In this document: piece by piece, positions 1-8,079 of the stretch
How positions within the stretch are numbered: position 1 is the first letter of the stretch
Layout: each line of letters starts with the position of its first letter
From: Ahniella affigens
GTDB lineage: Bacteria > Pseudomonadota > Gammaproteobacteria > Xanthomonadales > Ahniellaceae
Assembly: GCF_003015185.1 (NCBI RefSeq)
Contig: NZ_CP027860.1
Coordinates: 3,348,001 to 3,412,000 of the forward strand
DNA length: 64,000 nucleotides
Reading direction: 5' to 3'
Made by a program: the position numbers and the translations under genes
The notes under the pieces: generated by a model
Database searches by the model: none
Told to the model about the DNA's origin: nothing
Seen by the model: only the letters and a program-made list of their open reading frames with translations

Positions 1-27
1 CGGTAGTCCGCACCTGAGTATCCACAC

Positions 28-1134
28 TCAAAACGCATTCGGATCGTAAGGATCGTGCTCGGTCGAGCTGCCGCCGCCTTCGGCCAAGCGGATCTTCAGG
101 GCCAGACCATCACGTGAGTCGGCCTTGCTGAGCACTTCCTCCAACTCGCACTTGCCTTCCTTGTACAACTTGAATAGGCATTGATCGAAGGTCTGCATGC
201 CCGACTCCAGCGAGCGGTCCATCGCCTCTTTGATTTCGTGCACTTGGCCGCGGCGCATCAGATCGCGAATCATCGGCGTATTGATCAATACTTCGACAGC
301 AGGCAGGCGCTTGCCATCGATTCCCAATACCAGCCGCTGCGAAATGACGGCCTTCAAATTCAAGGACAGGTTCATCAGGATGTTCTTGTGCGCCGACTCC
401 GGGAAGAAGTTCAGGATGCGCTCAAGGGTTTGGTCGGCGTTGTTCGAGTGCAGTGTCGCCAGGCACAGGTGCCCGGTTTCGGAGAACTGGATCGCTGCTT
501 CCATCGTTTCCTGGTCGCGGATTTCGCCGATCAAGATCACGTCGGGCGCTTCGCGCATCGCGTTCTTCAGGGCATTGTGATACGTGTGCGTATCGAGCCC
601 GACTTCACGCTGATTGACGATCGACTTCTTGTGCCGATGCAGAAACTCGATCGGGTCTTCGATCGTCAGAATGTGACCGGCCGAATTCGAGTTGCGGTAA
701 TCGATCATCGCCGCCAGCGACGTGGATTTGCCCGAACCGGTGGCACCGACGACGAGCACCAGACCACGCGGCTCCATGATGATCTCGCGCAGCACGTTCG
801 GCAGCTTCAATTGTTCAAAATTGGGGATTTCGCTCTTGATCGAACGGATTACCATGCCAACTTCGCCGCGCTGCTTGAATACATTCACGCGGAAGCGGCC
901 GGCGTCCTTGATCGCGATGGCCATATTGGCTTCCAGATCACGCTCAAATGCCGGCACCATGCCCTCGTCCATCAAAGAGTAGGCAATTTTCTTTACCATT
1001 CCACCTGGCAAACCGGTGTTGCCCAGGGGGTAGAGTCGACCTTCCACCTTGATGTTCACCGGCGCGCCGGTGGTCAGGAACATGTCGGACGCTCCTTTTT
1101 CCGACATGAGCTTAAGGAAGTAGCCAATATCCAT
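28..1134 (-). CDS. pilU: Type IV pilus retraction ATPase PilU
   Basis: A 368-residue secretion-type hexameric ATPase acting at the cytoplasmic base of the type IV pilus, where PilU works with PilT to power pilus retraction. The Walker A motif GATGSGKS lies at residues 130-137, the Asp box near TIEDPIEF (157-164), Walker B VILIGEIRD at 199-207 and the His box GHLCLATLHSNNA at 221-233. The N-terminal PAS-like half and the C-terminal tail match PilU better than PilT: the start MDIGYFLKLMSEKGASD is PilU-like and the tail extends past the core. The usual partner pilT is not next to it; the upstream neighbour is divergent. The first ATG lies 88 bp from the divergent DUF4398 start. Function is confident; separation of PilU from other PilT paralogues rests on end regions only. 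Confidence 0.9.
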   Translation of the reverse strand: MDIGYFLKLMSEKGASDMFLTTGAPVNIKVEGRLYPLGNTGLPGGMVKKIAYSLMDEGMVPAFERDLEANMAIAIKDAGRFRVNVFKQRGEVGMVIRSIKSEIPNFEQLKLPNVLREIIMEPRGLVLVVGATGSGKSTSLAAMIDYRNSNSAGHILTIEDPIEFLHRHKKSIVNQREVGLDTHTYHNALKNAMREAPDVILIGEIRDQETMEAAIQFSETGHLCLATLHSNNADQTLERILNFFPESAHKNILMNLSLNLKAVISQRLVLGIDGKRLPAVEVLINTPMIRDLMRRGQVHEIKEAMDRSLESGMQTFDQCLFKLYKEGKCELEEVLSKADSRDGLALKIRLAEGGGSSTEHDPYDPNAF

Positions 1135-1222
1135 GCAGACCTCGGTCCTCTACATTGCGATTGCATTGCGGCCAGCGCGACTTGAGAATAGCCGACCGGA
1201 CGCCGCCGATTTTCGTGAGTTT

Positions 1223-1597
1223 ATGACAGCTAGAAGCAAAAAAATCTATTCCCTGATCGGCCTATGCCTGCTCAGCGCCGGCGCCTTTGCGAAGGCGCTC
1301 CCACCTGAGCAGGAGCTCGCTGACGCCGAGGCGGCGCTCCGCGTGGCCGACGAACGTGAGGCAAAAGTTTATGCCCCGGTTGAACGTGGCTTCGCCGAGG
1401 ACAAACTGGTCCGCGCCCGTGCCGCCGTCGAGGACAAAGACATGAAACTGGCCCGGCGGCTCGCGCTGGAAGCCGAGGTAGACGCCGAACTGGCCGCCAC
1501 GCGAAGCCGCCTGCAAAAGGCGCGCGAGTTGGTCGAAACGAGGACCGAGGAGAACCGGACCTTGCGCCGCGATCTGCTGGGCGGAGAGCAGCCATGA
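1223..1597 (+). CDS. DUF4398 periplasmic protein
   Basis: A 124-residue protein with a Sec signal peptide (SLIGLCLLSAGAFA, cleavage probably after AFA) followed by an Ala/Glu/Arg-rich helical domain typical of DUF4398 (repeating ADAEAALR and RARAAVED segments). DUF4398 proteins commonly precede an OmpA-family lipoprotein, as here: the stop codon overlaps the ATG of the next gene by four bases, so the two are likely translationally coupled. An in-frame start at 1133 exists but would overlap the pilU start region and would add 30 residues before the signal peptide, so the ATG at 1223 was chosen. The molecular function of the family is unknown; a structural role at the outer membrane or cell wall together with its partner is inference. 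Confidence 0.8.
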   Translation: MTARSKKIYSLIGLCLLSAGAFAKALPPEQELADAEAALRVADEREAKVYAPVERGFAEDKLVRARAAVEDKDMKLARRLALEAEVDAELAATRSRLQKARELVETRTEENRTLRRDLLGGEQP

Positions 1598-2574
1598 AGC
1601 GACTGTTGCTCACTCTGCCGCTCCTGCTGCTGGCCGCTTGCGCCAGTACCCCAAAGCGTGATCTGGAGCACGATCGGATTGCGTCCCAGCTTCGTCAGTT
1701 CGAAGAAAACACGGCGCTCTCAGACCTCGCCCGTAGCGAAATAGCGCGCGTTCGCGAGTCCCTCCGCCGCATGAGCGAGACGAAGGATCGTGACCCGGAG
1801 GTCCGTCAGCACCTGTCGTATATCGCCGAGCGTCGACTCGATATCGCCAAGGCCAGCGCACAGGCTCAGGCGGCCGAAAACCAGCTGGTCGATCTGCAAC
1901 GTGAACACGATCAGATATTGGTTGAGGCCAGCCGGCGCGATGCCGAAGTGTCGCGGCTCGAGGCCGAAAAGCTCCGTGTACAGTCGTTGGCCCGGGCCGA
2001 AGAAGTCGAGCGCGCGCTGCAAGAAGCCGAAGCGGCCCGCGCCGAAACTGAACAATCCCAAGTGGCGCTCGATGCCGCACAGAAAGAGGCCGAGCAGGCG
2101 CGCCGTCTGGCCGATGCGCAGGCTCAGGAGGCCAGTTTGGCCAAGCGCGAGGCCGAGCTCGCGCAAGCTGCAGCCGACAGTCTGCGCATTCAGATGCAGT
2201 CTCTGAAGGCGAAGGAAGAAAGCCGCGGCTCGGTGATGACCCTCGGCGAAGCGGTCTTCAACCCAGGCCAGTCCGAGCTGCTGCCGGATGCACTCGCCAA
2301 TCTGGACAAGGTCGTCGAATTCGTGAACCAAGATCCAACCCGACGCATCCGGATCGAAGGCCATACCGATGGCCGTGGCAGCGCGAATCTGAACCAAGTG
2401 TTGTCCCAGCAGCGCGCCGACGCCGTGTCCAAAGCATTGATTGAGCGCGGGGTTGCAGCTGAGCGTCTGACCGCCATCGGTCGCGGGGCCTCAGTGCCGG
2501 TTGCGACGAACGACAGCGACGACGGGCGCGCCCGCAATCGCCGTGTCGAAGTGATTCTGCTCGCCAAGCAGTGA
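1594..2574 (+). CDS. OmpA-family peptidoglycan-binding lipoprotein
   Basis: A 326-residue outer-membrane lipoprotein. The signal peptide ends in lipobox LLAAC with the modified Cys at about residue 16. Residues about 25-210 form a long Ala/Glu/Gln-rich coiled coil, and residues about 215-326 are an OmpA C-terminal domain with the peptidoglycan-binding signature RRIRIEGHTDGRG and the closing ARNRRVEVIL. The protein should tether the outer membrane to peptidoglycan across the periplasm, with the coiled coil as spacer or partner surface. It overlaps the DUF4398 gene by ATGA. No terminator follows directly; the first good hairpin downstream is at 3018-3048. Confidence 0.9.
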   Translation: MKRLLLTLPLLLLAACASTPKRDLEHDRIASQLRQFEENTALSDLARSEIARVRESLRRMSETKDRDPEVRQHLSYIAERRLDIAKASAQAQAAENQLVDLQREHDQILVEASRRDAEVSRLEAEKLRVQSLARAEEVERALQEAEAARAETEQSQVALDAAQKEAEQARRLADAQAQEASLAKREAELAQAAADSLRIQMQSLKAKEESRGSVMTLGEAVFNPGQSELLPDALANLDKVVEFVNQDPTRRIRIEGHTDGRGSANLNQVLSQQRADAVSKALIERGVAAERLTAIGRGASVPVATNDSDDGRARNRRVEVILLAKQ

Positions 2575-3017
2575 TCGGTGGTCCGGGCGCCGTCTAGGCG
2601 TCCGGAAGCGCAGCGCGGCATCTTTGCGGTCTGCCCGACGCCGTTCGCCAGAATGATCGCGCGGGTGCAGACGGTAACTCCATCTTCACAAAAATGCTCA
2701 GACCCGATGCCCGGATTGCGCGCTAAATCTTTGATTGTTCGAAGCAGCTGAATGGCTTCGCTCAAGCTGCTGATTTGCGCGGCGGCAGCGATTTGAAAAC
2801 TGCGCAATTCGCGCTTGCAGGCCGCCAGAAACCGGAGTAGCGTGAGTCTTGTCCGCCGGATTGCCGGCGACCAGACTGCAGGAGTCGAGGTTGCGAGTAT
2901 GAGTGTCGCACATCTCCAACGCGCCAACGCCGACGCACCACAGCCAAGTGGTGAGGATCGGAGTGAGTATCGGTCGGTGAGCGGTGCCAAGCAGTTTGAT
3001 AGGAAACTTTTGACGAA
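2575..3017. other. Non-coding gap, possible 3' UTR or small RNA
   Basis: This 443-bp stretch has no reading frame with recognisable protein features on either strand. The only strong element is the rho-independent terminator that closes it at 3018-3048 on the + strand. Either the OmpA-lipoprotein transcript has a very long 3' UTR, or a separate small RNA is transcribed from within. I could not find a convincing -35/-10 pair inside. Confidence 0.4.
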
Positions 3018-3048
3018 GCCTGCGATCTCTGATTGCGGGCTTTTTTAT
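3018..3048 (+). terminator. Rho-independent terminator
   Basis: A 10-bp stem, GCCTGCGATC with GATTGCGGGC (two G-U pairs), a 3-nt loop and a run of six T, then ATT. It sits just upstream of the YdcH-like gene and 444 bp after the OmpA lipoprotein stop. Confidence 0.8.
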
Positions 3049-3072
3049 TGATTGCACAGAGGAGGTTTCAGG

Positions 3073-3288
3073 ATGTTTGAAAACCAGCAACGTGAAGTCG
3101 AAGCGATGATGGCCGCCAGCTCGGAGTTTCGCTCCCTCTACTTGAAGCATCGCGAACTCGACAAGCAAGTGCGCGACGCCGAGATCGGTGTACTGCCGAT
3201 CGATGATGTCACCTTGGTGAAGATGAAGAAGGAAAAACTCTGGGCCAAGGACAAATTGACCCAACTTTGGACAACGCGACCGTCTTAG
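3073..3288 (+). CDS. YdcH-like DUF465 protein
   Basis: A 71-residue, highly charged helical protein of the YdcH/DUF465 family (LKHRELDKQVRDAE and KMKKEKLWAKDKL segments). Members are small cytoplasmic proteins of unknown function and often occur as single-gene transcripts, as here: there is a terminator immediately before (3018-3048) and another after (3317-3350). The start is set by a strong Shine-Dalgarno (AGAGGAGG) about eight bases before ATG 3073; an upstream in-frame ATG at 3052 overlaps the preceding terminator region and would place that Shine-Dalgarno inside the gene. Confidence 0.85.
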   Translation: MFENQQREVEAMMAASSEFRSLYLKHRELDKQVRDAEIGVLPIDDVTLVKMKKEKLWAKDKLTQLWTTRPS

Positions 3289-3316
3289 CGCCTTCGTTCC
3301 CTCCCCAATTGATATT

Positions 3317-3350
3317 CGGCCGCAGCATCTGCTGCGGCCGTTTTGTTTTT
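3317..3350 (+). terminator. Rho-independent terminator of ydcH-like gene
   Basis: A perfect 10-bp stem, CGGCCGCAGC with GCTGCGGCCG, a 4-nt loop ATCT, followed by TTTTGTTTTT. Confidence 0.9.
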
Positions 3351-3406
3351 GTGGAATCGTGATTCGGGAGGCATTTGACGACCGCATGACGGGACGGCCG
3401 CCAGTG

Positions 3407-3632
3407 GGTGCGCTTTTCGCGCATCAAACAGTCGGTGACGATGCACGATTGTCACGGCGGCACTGTGTGGCCAGTAGCCCGCTTCCCAGCTCGCTTCCAC
3501 TCGCGTGGGAGTCTAGCCGCCCCTTTGGTGCGCTTATTCGCGCATCAAACTGTCAGTGACGATGCGCGATTTTCACGACGGCACCGTGTGGCAAGTAGCC
3601 CGCTTCCCAGCCCTCTCCCACTCGCGTGGGAG
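3407..3632. repeat. Two tandem copies of a ~105-bp repeat
   Basis: Copies at 3407-3511 and 3527-3632 are about 85-90% alike by eye, each beginning GGTGCGCTT and ending CACTCGCGTGGGAG. Sequence between the copies is only 15 bp. Each copy carries near its end a short palindrome around CTCGCG; in copy 2 it is a full hairpin CTCTCCCA/TGGGAGAG (CTCGCG between, 3613-3634). Copies lack a shared long reading frame. The unit is unrelated to the hairpin arrays elsewhere in the window. Confidence 0.75.
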
Positions 3633-3645
3633 AGGGAGAATGGCG

Positions 3646-3671
3646 CCCGCCCCCGCGATCGCGGGGGCGGG
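3646..3671. repeat. Perfect 26-bp palindrome
   Basis: Thirteen bases (CCCGCCCCCGCGA) followed immediately by their exact reverse complement, with no loop. It directly follows the tandem repeat at 3407-3632. No T-run follows, so it is not a standard terminator; it may be a protein-binding palindrome or part of the repeat element. Confidence 0.7.
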
Positions 3672-3767
3672 ATGTAGACAGGGTTACTTGCGATCAGCAT
3701 GTTCATCACCTGCGAACTACGTGAGTTTTGAACATAGCAATGGGCTATTGTGGGCTTGATGACAGGG

Positions 3768-3816
3768 CCTTCAGGCCCGAACCAATGGTTCGGCAAGAGC
3801 CGTTCGCGCCTGAAGG
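3768..3816 (+). promoter_or_regulatory. Nested hairpin in leader upstream of cystathionine beta-synthase
   Basis: An outer stem CCTTCAGGC (3768-3776) pairs with GCCTGAAGG (3808-3816) and encloses a second perfect hairpin CCGAACC/GGTTCGG (3777-3783 and 3787-3793, loop AAT). It lies 116 bp before the ATG of the downstream gene, in a 580-bp region without a gene. I do not recognise a known riboswitch consensus in it. It could be an mRNA leader structure or a dispersed repeat; the sequence alone does not decide. Confidence 0.5.
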
Positions 3817-3931
3817 TGCTCCGGCAAGACGTCTGACTGTTAACGCGCTAGGTCGCCATTCCCGACCCGCAATTTGCAGCGAGGGAAACTCGGCAACTAC
3901 ACTGCCACCCTTTTCCCGTCAGGAAATTCCC

Positions 3932-5302
3932 ATGCCCGTGATCGACAATGTGCTGCAATTGATCGGCAACACGCCGATGGTCCGTGTCCACAACCTCGAT
4001 ACCGGTCCATGCGAGCTGTTTCTGAAACTGGAGTCCACAAACCCAGGCGGCTCGATCAAGGACCGCATTGGCCTCACGATGATCGAGGCGGCCGAAAAGG
4101 CTGGCAAGATCAAGCCGGGCGACACACTGGTGGAAGGCACTGCCGGCAATACCGGAATCGGACTCGCACTCGTTGCGCAACAGAAGGGCTACAAGCTGGT
4201 TCTGGTCGTGCCCGACAAGATGAGCCGCGAGAAGATCTTCAACCTGAAGGCCATGGGTGCCGAGGTGATTCTGACCCGCTCCGATGTCGCCAAGGGGCAC
4301 CCGCATTACTACCAGGATCTCGCTGCCGAAATCGCCCGTACCACCGCGAACGCGTACTTCATCAATCAGTTCGGCAACCCGGACAACCCACGCGCACACG
4401 AGGAAGTCACCGCTCCGGAGATCTTTGCGCAGATGGATCAAAACATGGACGCCATTGTGTTTGGCGTCGGCTCGTCTGGCACCATGACCGGCCTCTCGCG
4501 ATTCTTTGCGCGTGAGGCCCCCCATGTGGAGCTCGTGATTGCCGATCCGGTCGGGTCGATCCTCGCGCAGTACATCAATGAAGGAGTGCTGTCGACGAAG
4601 AGCGGATCTTGGCTCGTCGAGGGCATCGGTGAGGACTTTTTGCCGTCGATCAGCGATTTCAGCCGCGTCAAGAAGGCCTATGCGATCAGCGACAAGGAGA
4701 GCTTCCTCGCGGGTCGCGAGTTGCTTCGCCGTGAGGGCATTCTGGGCGGCTCGTCGAGCGGCACGATTCTGGCCGCGGCACTGAAGTACTGCCGCGAGCA
4801 AACCAGCGCAAAGCGCGTGGTCGCGTTCGTGTGCGATACCGGCAACAAGTATCTGTCGAAGATGTACAACGACTACTGGATGCTCGATCAGGGCTTTCTG
4901 GAGCGCGAAACGTTCGGCGATCTTCGCGACCTGATCAATCGTCCGTATTCGCGCCGCGATACCGTGGTGGTGGCGCCGACCGATCTCTTGACCGTTGCCT
5001 ATCAGCGCATGAAGCTCTACGACGTGTCGCAATTGCCCGTCATGGAAGGCGATCACATTGTCGGCATCATCGATGAATCGGATGTGCTGCTGCACGTTTA
5101 CGGCAATGAGGCAAAGTTCCGCGATCCGGTCTCCACCGCTATGGTCACCAAACTCGACAAGCTGGATGTCCGTACGCCGATCGAGGCCTTGTTGCCCGTA
5201 TTTGATCGCGGCCATGTGGCGATTGTGGTCAACGGCGATGCGTTTCTCGGCTTGATCACCCGGATCGACCTGCTGAACTTCCTGCGTCGGCGCGCGGGCT
5301 GA
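3932..5302 (+). CDS. Cystathionine beta-synthase (PLP domain plus CBS pair)
   Basis: A 456-residue PLP enzyme condensing serine with homocysteine to cystathionine (reverse transsulfuration); an O-acetylserine sulfhydrylase-type activity cannot be excluded. The Schiff-base lysine is K43 in NPGGSIKDR, the substrate/cofactor loop is TAGNTG at 70-75, and the phosphate-binding GGSSSG loop lies near residue 272. Two CBS motifs occupy about 343-456 and would bind an adenosyl ligand such as SAM or AMP. There is no N-terminal haem-binding segment as in the human enzyme. The ATG at 3932 aligns with the family start; an upstream in-frame extension from 3728 crosses structured leader sequence and was rejected. 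A LysR gene follows 7 bp downstream. Confidence 0.88.
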   Translation: MPVIDNVLQLIGNTPMVRVHNLDTGPCELFLKLESTNPGGSIKDRIGLTMIEAAEKAGKIKPGDTLVEGTAGNTGIGLALVAQQKGYKLVLVVPDKMSREKIFNLKAMGAEVILTRSDVAKGHPHYYQDLAAEIARTTANAYFINQFGNPDNPRAHEEVTAPEIFAQMDQNMDAIVFGVGSSGTMTGLSRFFAREAPHVELVIADPVGSILAQYINEGVLSTKSGSWLVEGIGEDFLPSISDFSRVKKAYAISDKESFLAGRELLRREGILGGSSSGTILAAALKYCREQTSAKRVVAFVCDTGNKYLSKMYNDYWMLDQGFLERETFGDLRDLINRPYSRRDTVVVAPTDLLTVAYQRMKLYDVSQLPVMEGDHIVGIIDESDVLLHVYGNEAKFRDPVSTAMVTKLDKLDVRTPIEALLPVFDRGHVAIVVNGDAFLGLITRIDLLNFLRRRAG

Positions 5303-5309
5303 ATTTGGC

Positions 5310-6203
5310 ATGTTCGACTGGAATGATCTGCGCATCTTTCTTGCAATTGCGCGCGGCGGTTCGCTGAACGCCGCGGCGCGCCAGACCGGACTCAATCACT
5401 CCACGGTGTTCCGGCGCCTGAACGCACTGGAAGAAGCCCTGAAGGTGAGGCTGTTCGAGCGGCTGCCGCAGGGCTACCAGCTCACGGCAGAGGGCGAGGC
5501 CATTCGCGCCGAAGCCGAAGCCGTGGAGGCGGCCGTCAATGGGGTGGAGCGCAAGGTGGCGGGCCACGATTACGCGCTGCGTGGCGACCTTCGAGTCACG
5601 ACCCCAATCGGGCTCGCCACCGCCTACCTGGCCCGCTATCTGCCCGAGTTCATGACGCTTTATCCCGGAATCCGGGTCACGATCCTAGGCGCCGACAACG
5701 ACTTCGATTTGAGCCGGCGCGAGGCCGATGTCGCGCTGCGCGCGACCAGCCGGCCGCCCGAAGATCTCGTGGGCCGGAAAGTGATCAGCTCGTCCTGGGT
5801 CGTTGCGGGCAGCCCCGCATATCTGCGCCGGTTTGGCCGGCCCAAAAGCATGGCTGATTTGAACGACCATGCGCTGATCGGTGCCGATCGCAGTTTTCAG
5901 CGGGTCCCGGTGTTCACGTGGCTGCACCGGCAGTTTGCTGACGCGCGATTCGTGACGTTTGCGGCCGAACTTTCGACAATGATTGCGCTGACTGAGCAGG
6001 GCGTGGGGTTGGCCCTGCTGCCAGGCGATCTGGGTGGCAACACGGTGGAAGTGCTGTTTCCCGTTGAACCGCGCTTTGAGTCCACGCTCTGGCTCCTGAC
6101 GCACCCAGACCTTCGCCATGTTGGCCGAGTCAAGGCGTTCATGGATTTCATCACCGACCGGCTCCGCGCCGACCCGCGGTTGCTGAACGGGCCGACGGCG
6201 TAG
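5310..6203 (+). CDS. LysR-family transcriptional regulator
   Basis: A 297-residue LysR regulator. The winged helix-turn-helix is at residues 1-60 (LRIFLAIARGGSLNAAARQ, then NHSTVFRRLNALEEAL) and the periplasmic-binding-protein-like effector domain at about 90-290. The second half resembles the subgroup of LysR proteins with an RGDLRV-type linker. It starts 7 bp after the cystathionine beta-synthase stop in the same direction, so it is probably co-transcribed; most LysR proteins are instead divergent from their target, so its target is not certain. Effector unknown. Confidence 0.88.
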   Translation: MFDWNDLRIFLAIARGGSLNAAARQTGLNHSTVFRRLNALEEALKVRLFERLPQGYQLTAEGEAIRAEAEAVEAAVNGVERKVAGHDYALRGDLRVTTPIGLATAYLARYLPEFMTLYPGIRVTILGADNDFDLSRREADVALRATSRPPEDLVGRKVISSSWVVAGSPAYLRRFGRPKSMADLNDHALIGADRSFQRVPVFTWLHRQFADARFVTFAAELSTMIALTEQGVGLALLPGDLGGNTVEVLFPVEPRFESTLWLLTHPDLRHVGRVKAFMDFITDRLRADPRLLNGPTA

Positions 6204-6249
6204 CACTCGTGTCGTGTTCCGGCGAAGGCGGGGGCCGGACGCAGTCGAA

Positions 6250-6639
6250 TCAATGCTTGTCCAAGCCGAACCTGCCAGCACCCAGCAACGCTTGGACCAG
6301 ACAGGCAATCGCAAGGAACAGTGGGTACTCCCAACCGCCGCCATTGCTCGAAAACACCCAGCCGTTGCCGGCATGCGGCATGATCGCCCCGAAGGCGACG
6401 ATCGCGAGGCCGAGTGCCGCCCAGCGGGTCAGAAACCCGAGCAACAGTGCGGTGCCACCCAGCAATTCGGCCGCAATGACGATATAAGCCAGGAAGCCGG
6501 GAAGGCCGACGGACTGAAAAAATCCGACCGTGCCCGGAATGGTGAACACCAGAACTTTGAGCAGGCCGTGCGCGATGAAGATGGTGCCAAGTGCCAGACG
6601 AAGCAGTGTGGCGGCGTGCTCGGGGCGATGGGAAAGCAT
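6250..6639 (-). CDS. DoxX-family membrane protein
   Basis: A 129-residue, four-helix inner-membrane protein of the DoxX family (RLALGTIFIAHGLLKV, then VIAAELLGGTALLLGFLTRWAAL). Proteins of this group are linked to redox or stress functions, but the specific activity is usually unknown. The ATG at 6639 has a clear Shine-Dalgarno (CAGGAGT) upstream on the minus strand; a longer frame starting at 6858 reads through non-membrane sequence and was rejected. It is convergent with the LysR gene (47 bp between stops). Confidence 0.85.
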   Translation of the reverse strand: MLSHRPEHAATLLRLALGTIFIAHGLLKVLVFTIPGTVGFFQSVGLPGFLAYIVIAAELLGGTALLLGFLTRWAALGLAIVAFGAIMPHAGNGWVFSSNGGGWEYPLFLAIACLVQALLGAGRFGLDKH

Positions 6640-6991
6640 TGAAGACTCCTGAATAGTGTCGGTAAAACAATAGGTTGGAATATGAAATCCGGCCGGACCA
6701 TGGACGCCATTGTGGGCAAGCCATGGCGCGAGGTCGATCCGCAAAATCAGCAAGTGGGCATTGCACGCATGCAATGCTTTGGCCGACCTGGGAACGGCCA
6801 AACACGCGAGCCAGACCCGGCAGAACGCGGGGCTGGCCGCATCCAACCGAAACGGCACATGAAAACCATGATTTCCCGCACATTCCAGGACTTAGCAGAA
6901 TCTTGTAAACTCCCATCCAACAAAATAGTGCTGCGCTGCTGGAACCAAATCCGACAGACACAGTCTCAGCCCCGATACAAACGAGCCGACC
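6640..6991. other. Divergent intergenic region doxX / barrel gene
   Basis: This 352-bp spacer separates two divergent genes and must hold a promoter for each. I see an AT-richer block at about 6895-6935 in front of the + strand gene, but no -35/-10 pair good enough to place. No repeat, tRNA or small gene is evident. Confidence 0.4.
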
Positions 6992-7918
6992 ATGTTGCCA
7001 GCCCAATCCGCCATTGCACGTCTCAGCGCAGCCCTGCTGCTCGCTGGCGTGTCGTCGGTCGCACTGGCGCAGACGGCCGAATTCCCGCTGATCGTGCCGG
7101 AATCGGCGTCAGCCGAAGACCCGGCGCCATCGGCGCTCAGCACGCTGAGCGCATTGTTCGGCCTGTCGGACGATCGTGGCACGCTGGCCATGACCCCGGT
7201 GCCACAGCTGGCGAACGCCAATCTCGTGATTGCCGTGGATGCGGAGTCGGGTAACCCGACCTTGCCCTGGTGTGCCGAGCCATCGGGCCTGTTGCGGATC
7301 GGGCGCCTGGGTTCAGAATGCCTGATGAGCGGCCGTCTGGAGCTTGAGCTTCCCGGTCAGGTCAGCGCGTTGCAAATGGGTCTCGGCTGGCAAGGCGATT
7401 CGGTCGATATCGGCTTGGTCTATGGCTGGTCGTGGCAAGTATCGCCAAATGACGTGGCACCAACCGCCGGCCCAATTCGCACTGATCTCAGCCCCACCCT
7501 GCCGGCGTTGACGTCGAGTTTTGACAGCCGGCAGCTGGGTGCGGCAGCGCAGTGGCGGCTGACCTCCCGGAGCGCCGTGCAGTTGAATGCGGCGCTGTCG
7601 CAGCTGAAGCTTTGGAGTGGCAACGCACGCCCGGTCTGGGACGTCGATCAGGCCGCACTCGGCATGGGTCTTCGCTACGGGTCGTTCGGCGGCAGTGTGC
7701 GTGGCCGCGTGGCCCGGTTCCAGGATCCGTTAAACCCGAACAGCACCAGTTTTGGCGGGCTCGATATTGGCGTGTCATGGCGGACGCCCTGGGCTGGTGA
7801 GCTGACGGTTGGTGCCGACAATTTAGTCATCAAGCGCGATAACAATGGTGACGGCGGTCGCGTCGTCGATGAAGCCACGGCGCGCACGCCGTACGTGATT
7901 TACAAGCAAGACCTCTGA
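6992..7918 (+). CDS. Predicted outer-membrane beta-barrel protein
   Basis: A 308-residue protein with a Sec signal peptide (SAALLLAGVSSVALA, cleavage after ALA near residue 26). The mature part alternates hydrophobic and polar residues with frequent aromatic ends (LQMGLGWQGDSVDIGLVYGWSW; AALGMGLRYGSFGGSVRGRVARF), as expected for antiparallel membrane strands. Two cysteines near residues 94 and 107 could form a disulfide in a loop. It does not end in the usual C-terminal aromatic residue (ends QDL), which is atypical for BAM substrates. I do not recognise the family. It is alone, 161 bp before the alpha-2-macroglobulin gene. Confidence 0.6.
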   Translation: MLPAQSAIARLSAALLLAGVSSVALAQTAEFPLIVPESASAEDPAPSALSTLSALFGLSDDRGTLAMTPVPQLANANLVIAVDAESGNPTLPWCAEPSGLLRIGRLGSECLMSGRLELELPGQVSALQMGLGWQGDSVDIGLVYGWSWQVSPNDVAPTAGPIRTDLSPTLPALTSSFDSRQLGAAAQWRLTSRSAVQLNAALSQLKLWSGNARPVWDVDQAALGMGLRYGSFGGSVRGRVARFQDPLNPNSTSFGGLDIGVSWRTPWAGELTVGADNLVIKRDNNGDGGRVVDEATARTPYVIYKQDL

Positions 7919-8079
7919 CCGTAAGCCGGCCATAACCGGCGATTCTTGCCGGGGACGATCTCAGCACAATGGCCTGCCCGTGAAAACGCCGGGTTCGACC
8001 GCAAACGTTCTTCAATCTTGCTGAGATTGCCCGAAGCTTCAGGCACACTTGTACGCAGTCTTGCCAACCGTGAACTGCC

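Noticed and set aside
1280-1304. REP-like palindrome inside the DUF4398 signal peptide region
   Set aside because: GCGCCTTTGCGAAGGCGC resembles the REP core of the region at 62774, but it is coding (AFAKAL) and a single occurrence; chance is enough to explain it.
2190-2990. Minus-strand frame in the gap after the OmpA gene
   Set aside because: It overlaps the OmpA domain coding region and shows no family motif.
3848-5395. Long minus-strand frame opposite cystathionine beta-synthase
   Set aside because: It is a GC-rich shadow of a well-supported gene; the translation is low-complexity His/Arg/Asp with no family features.
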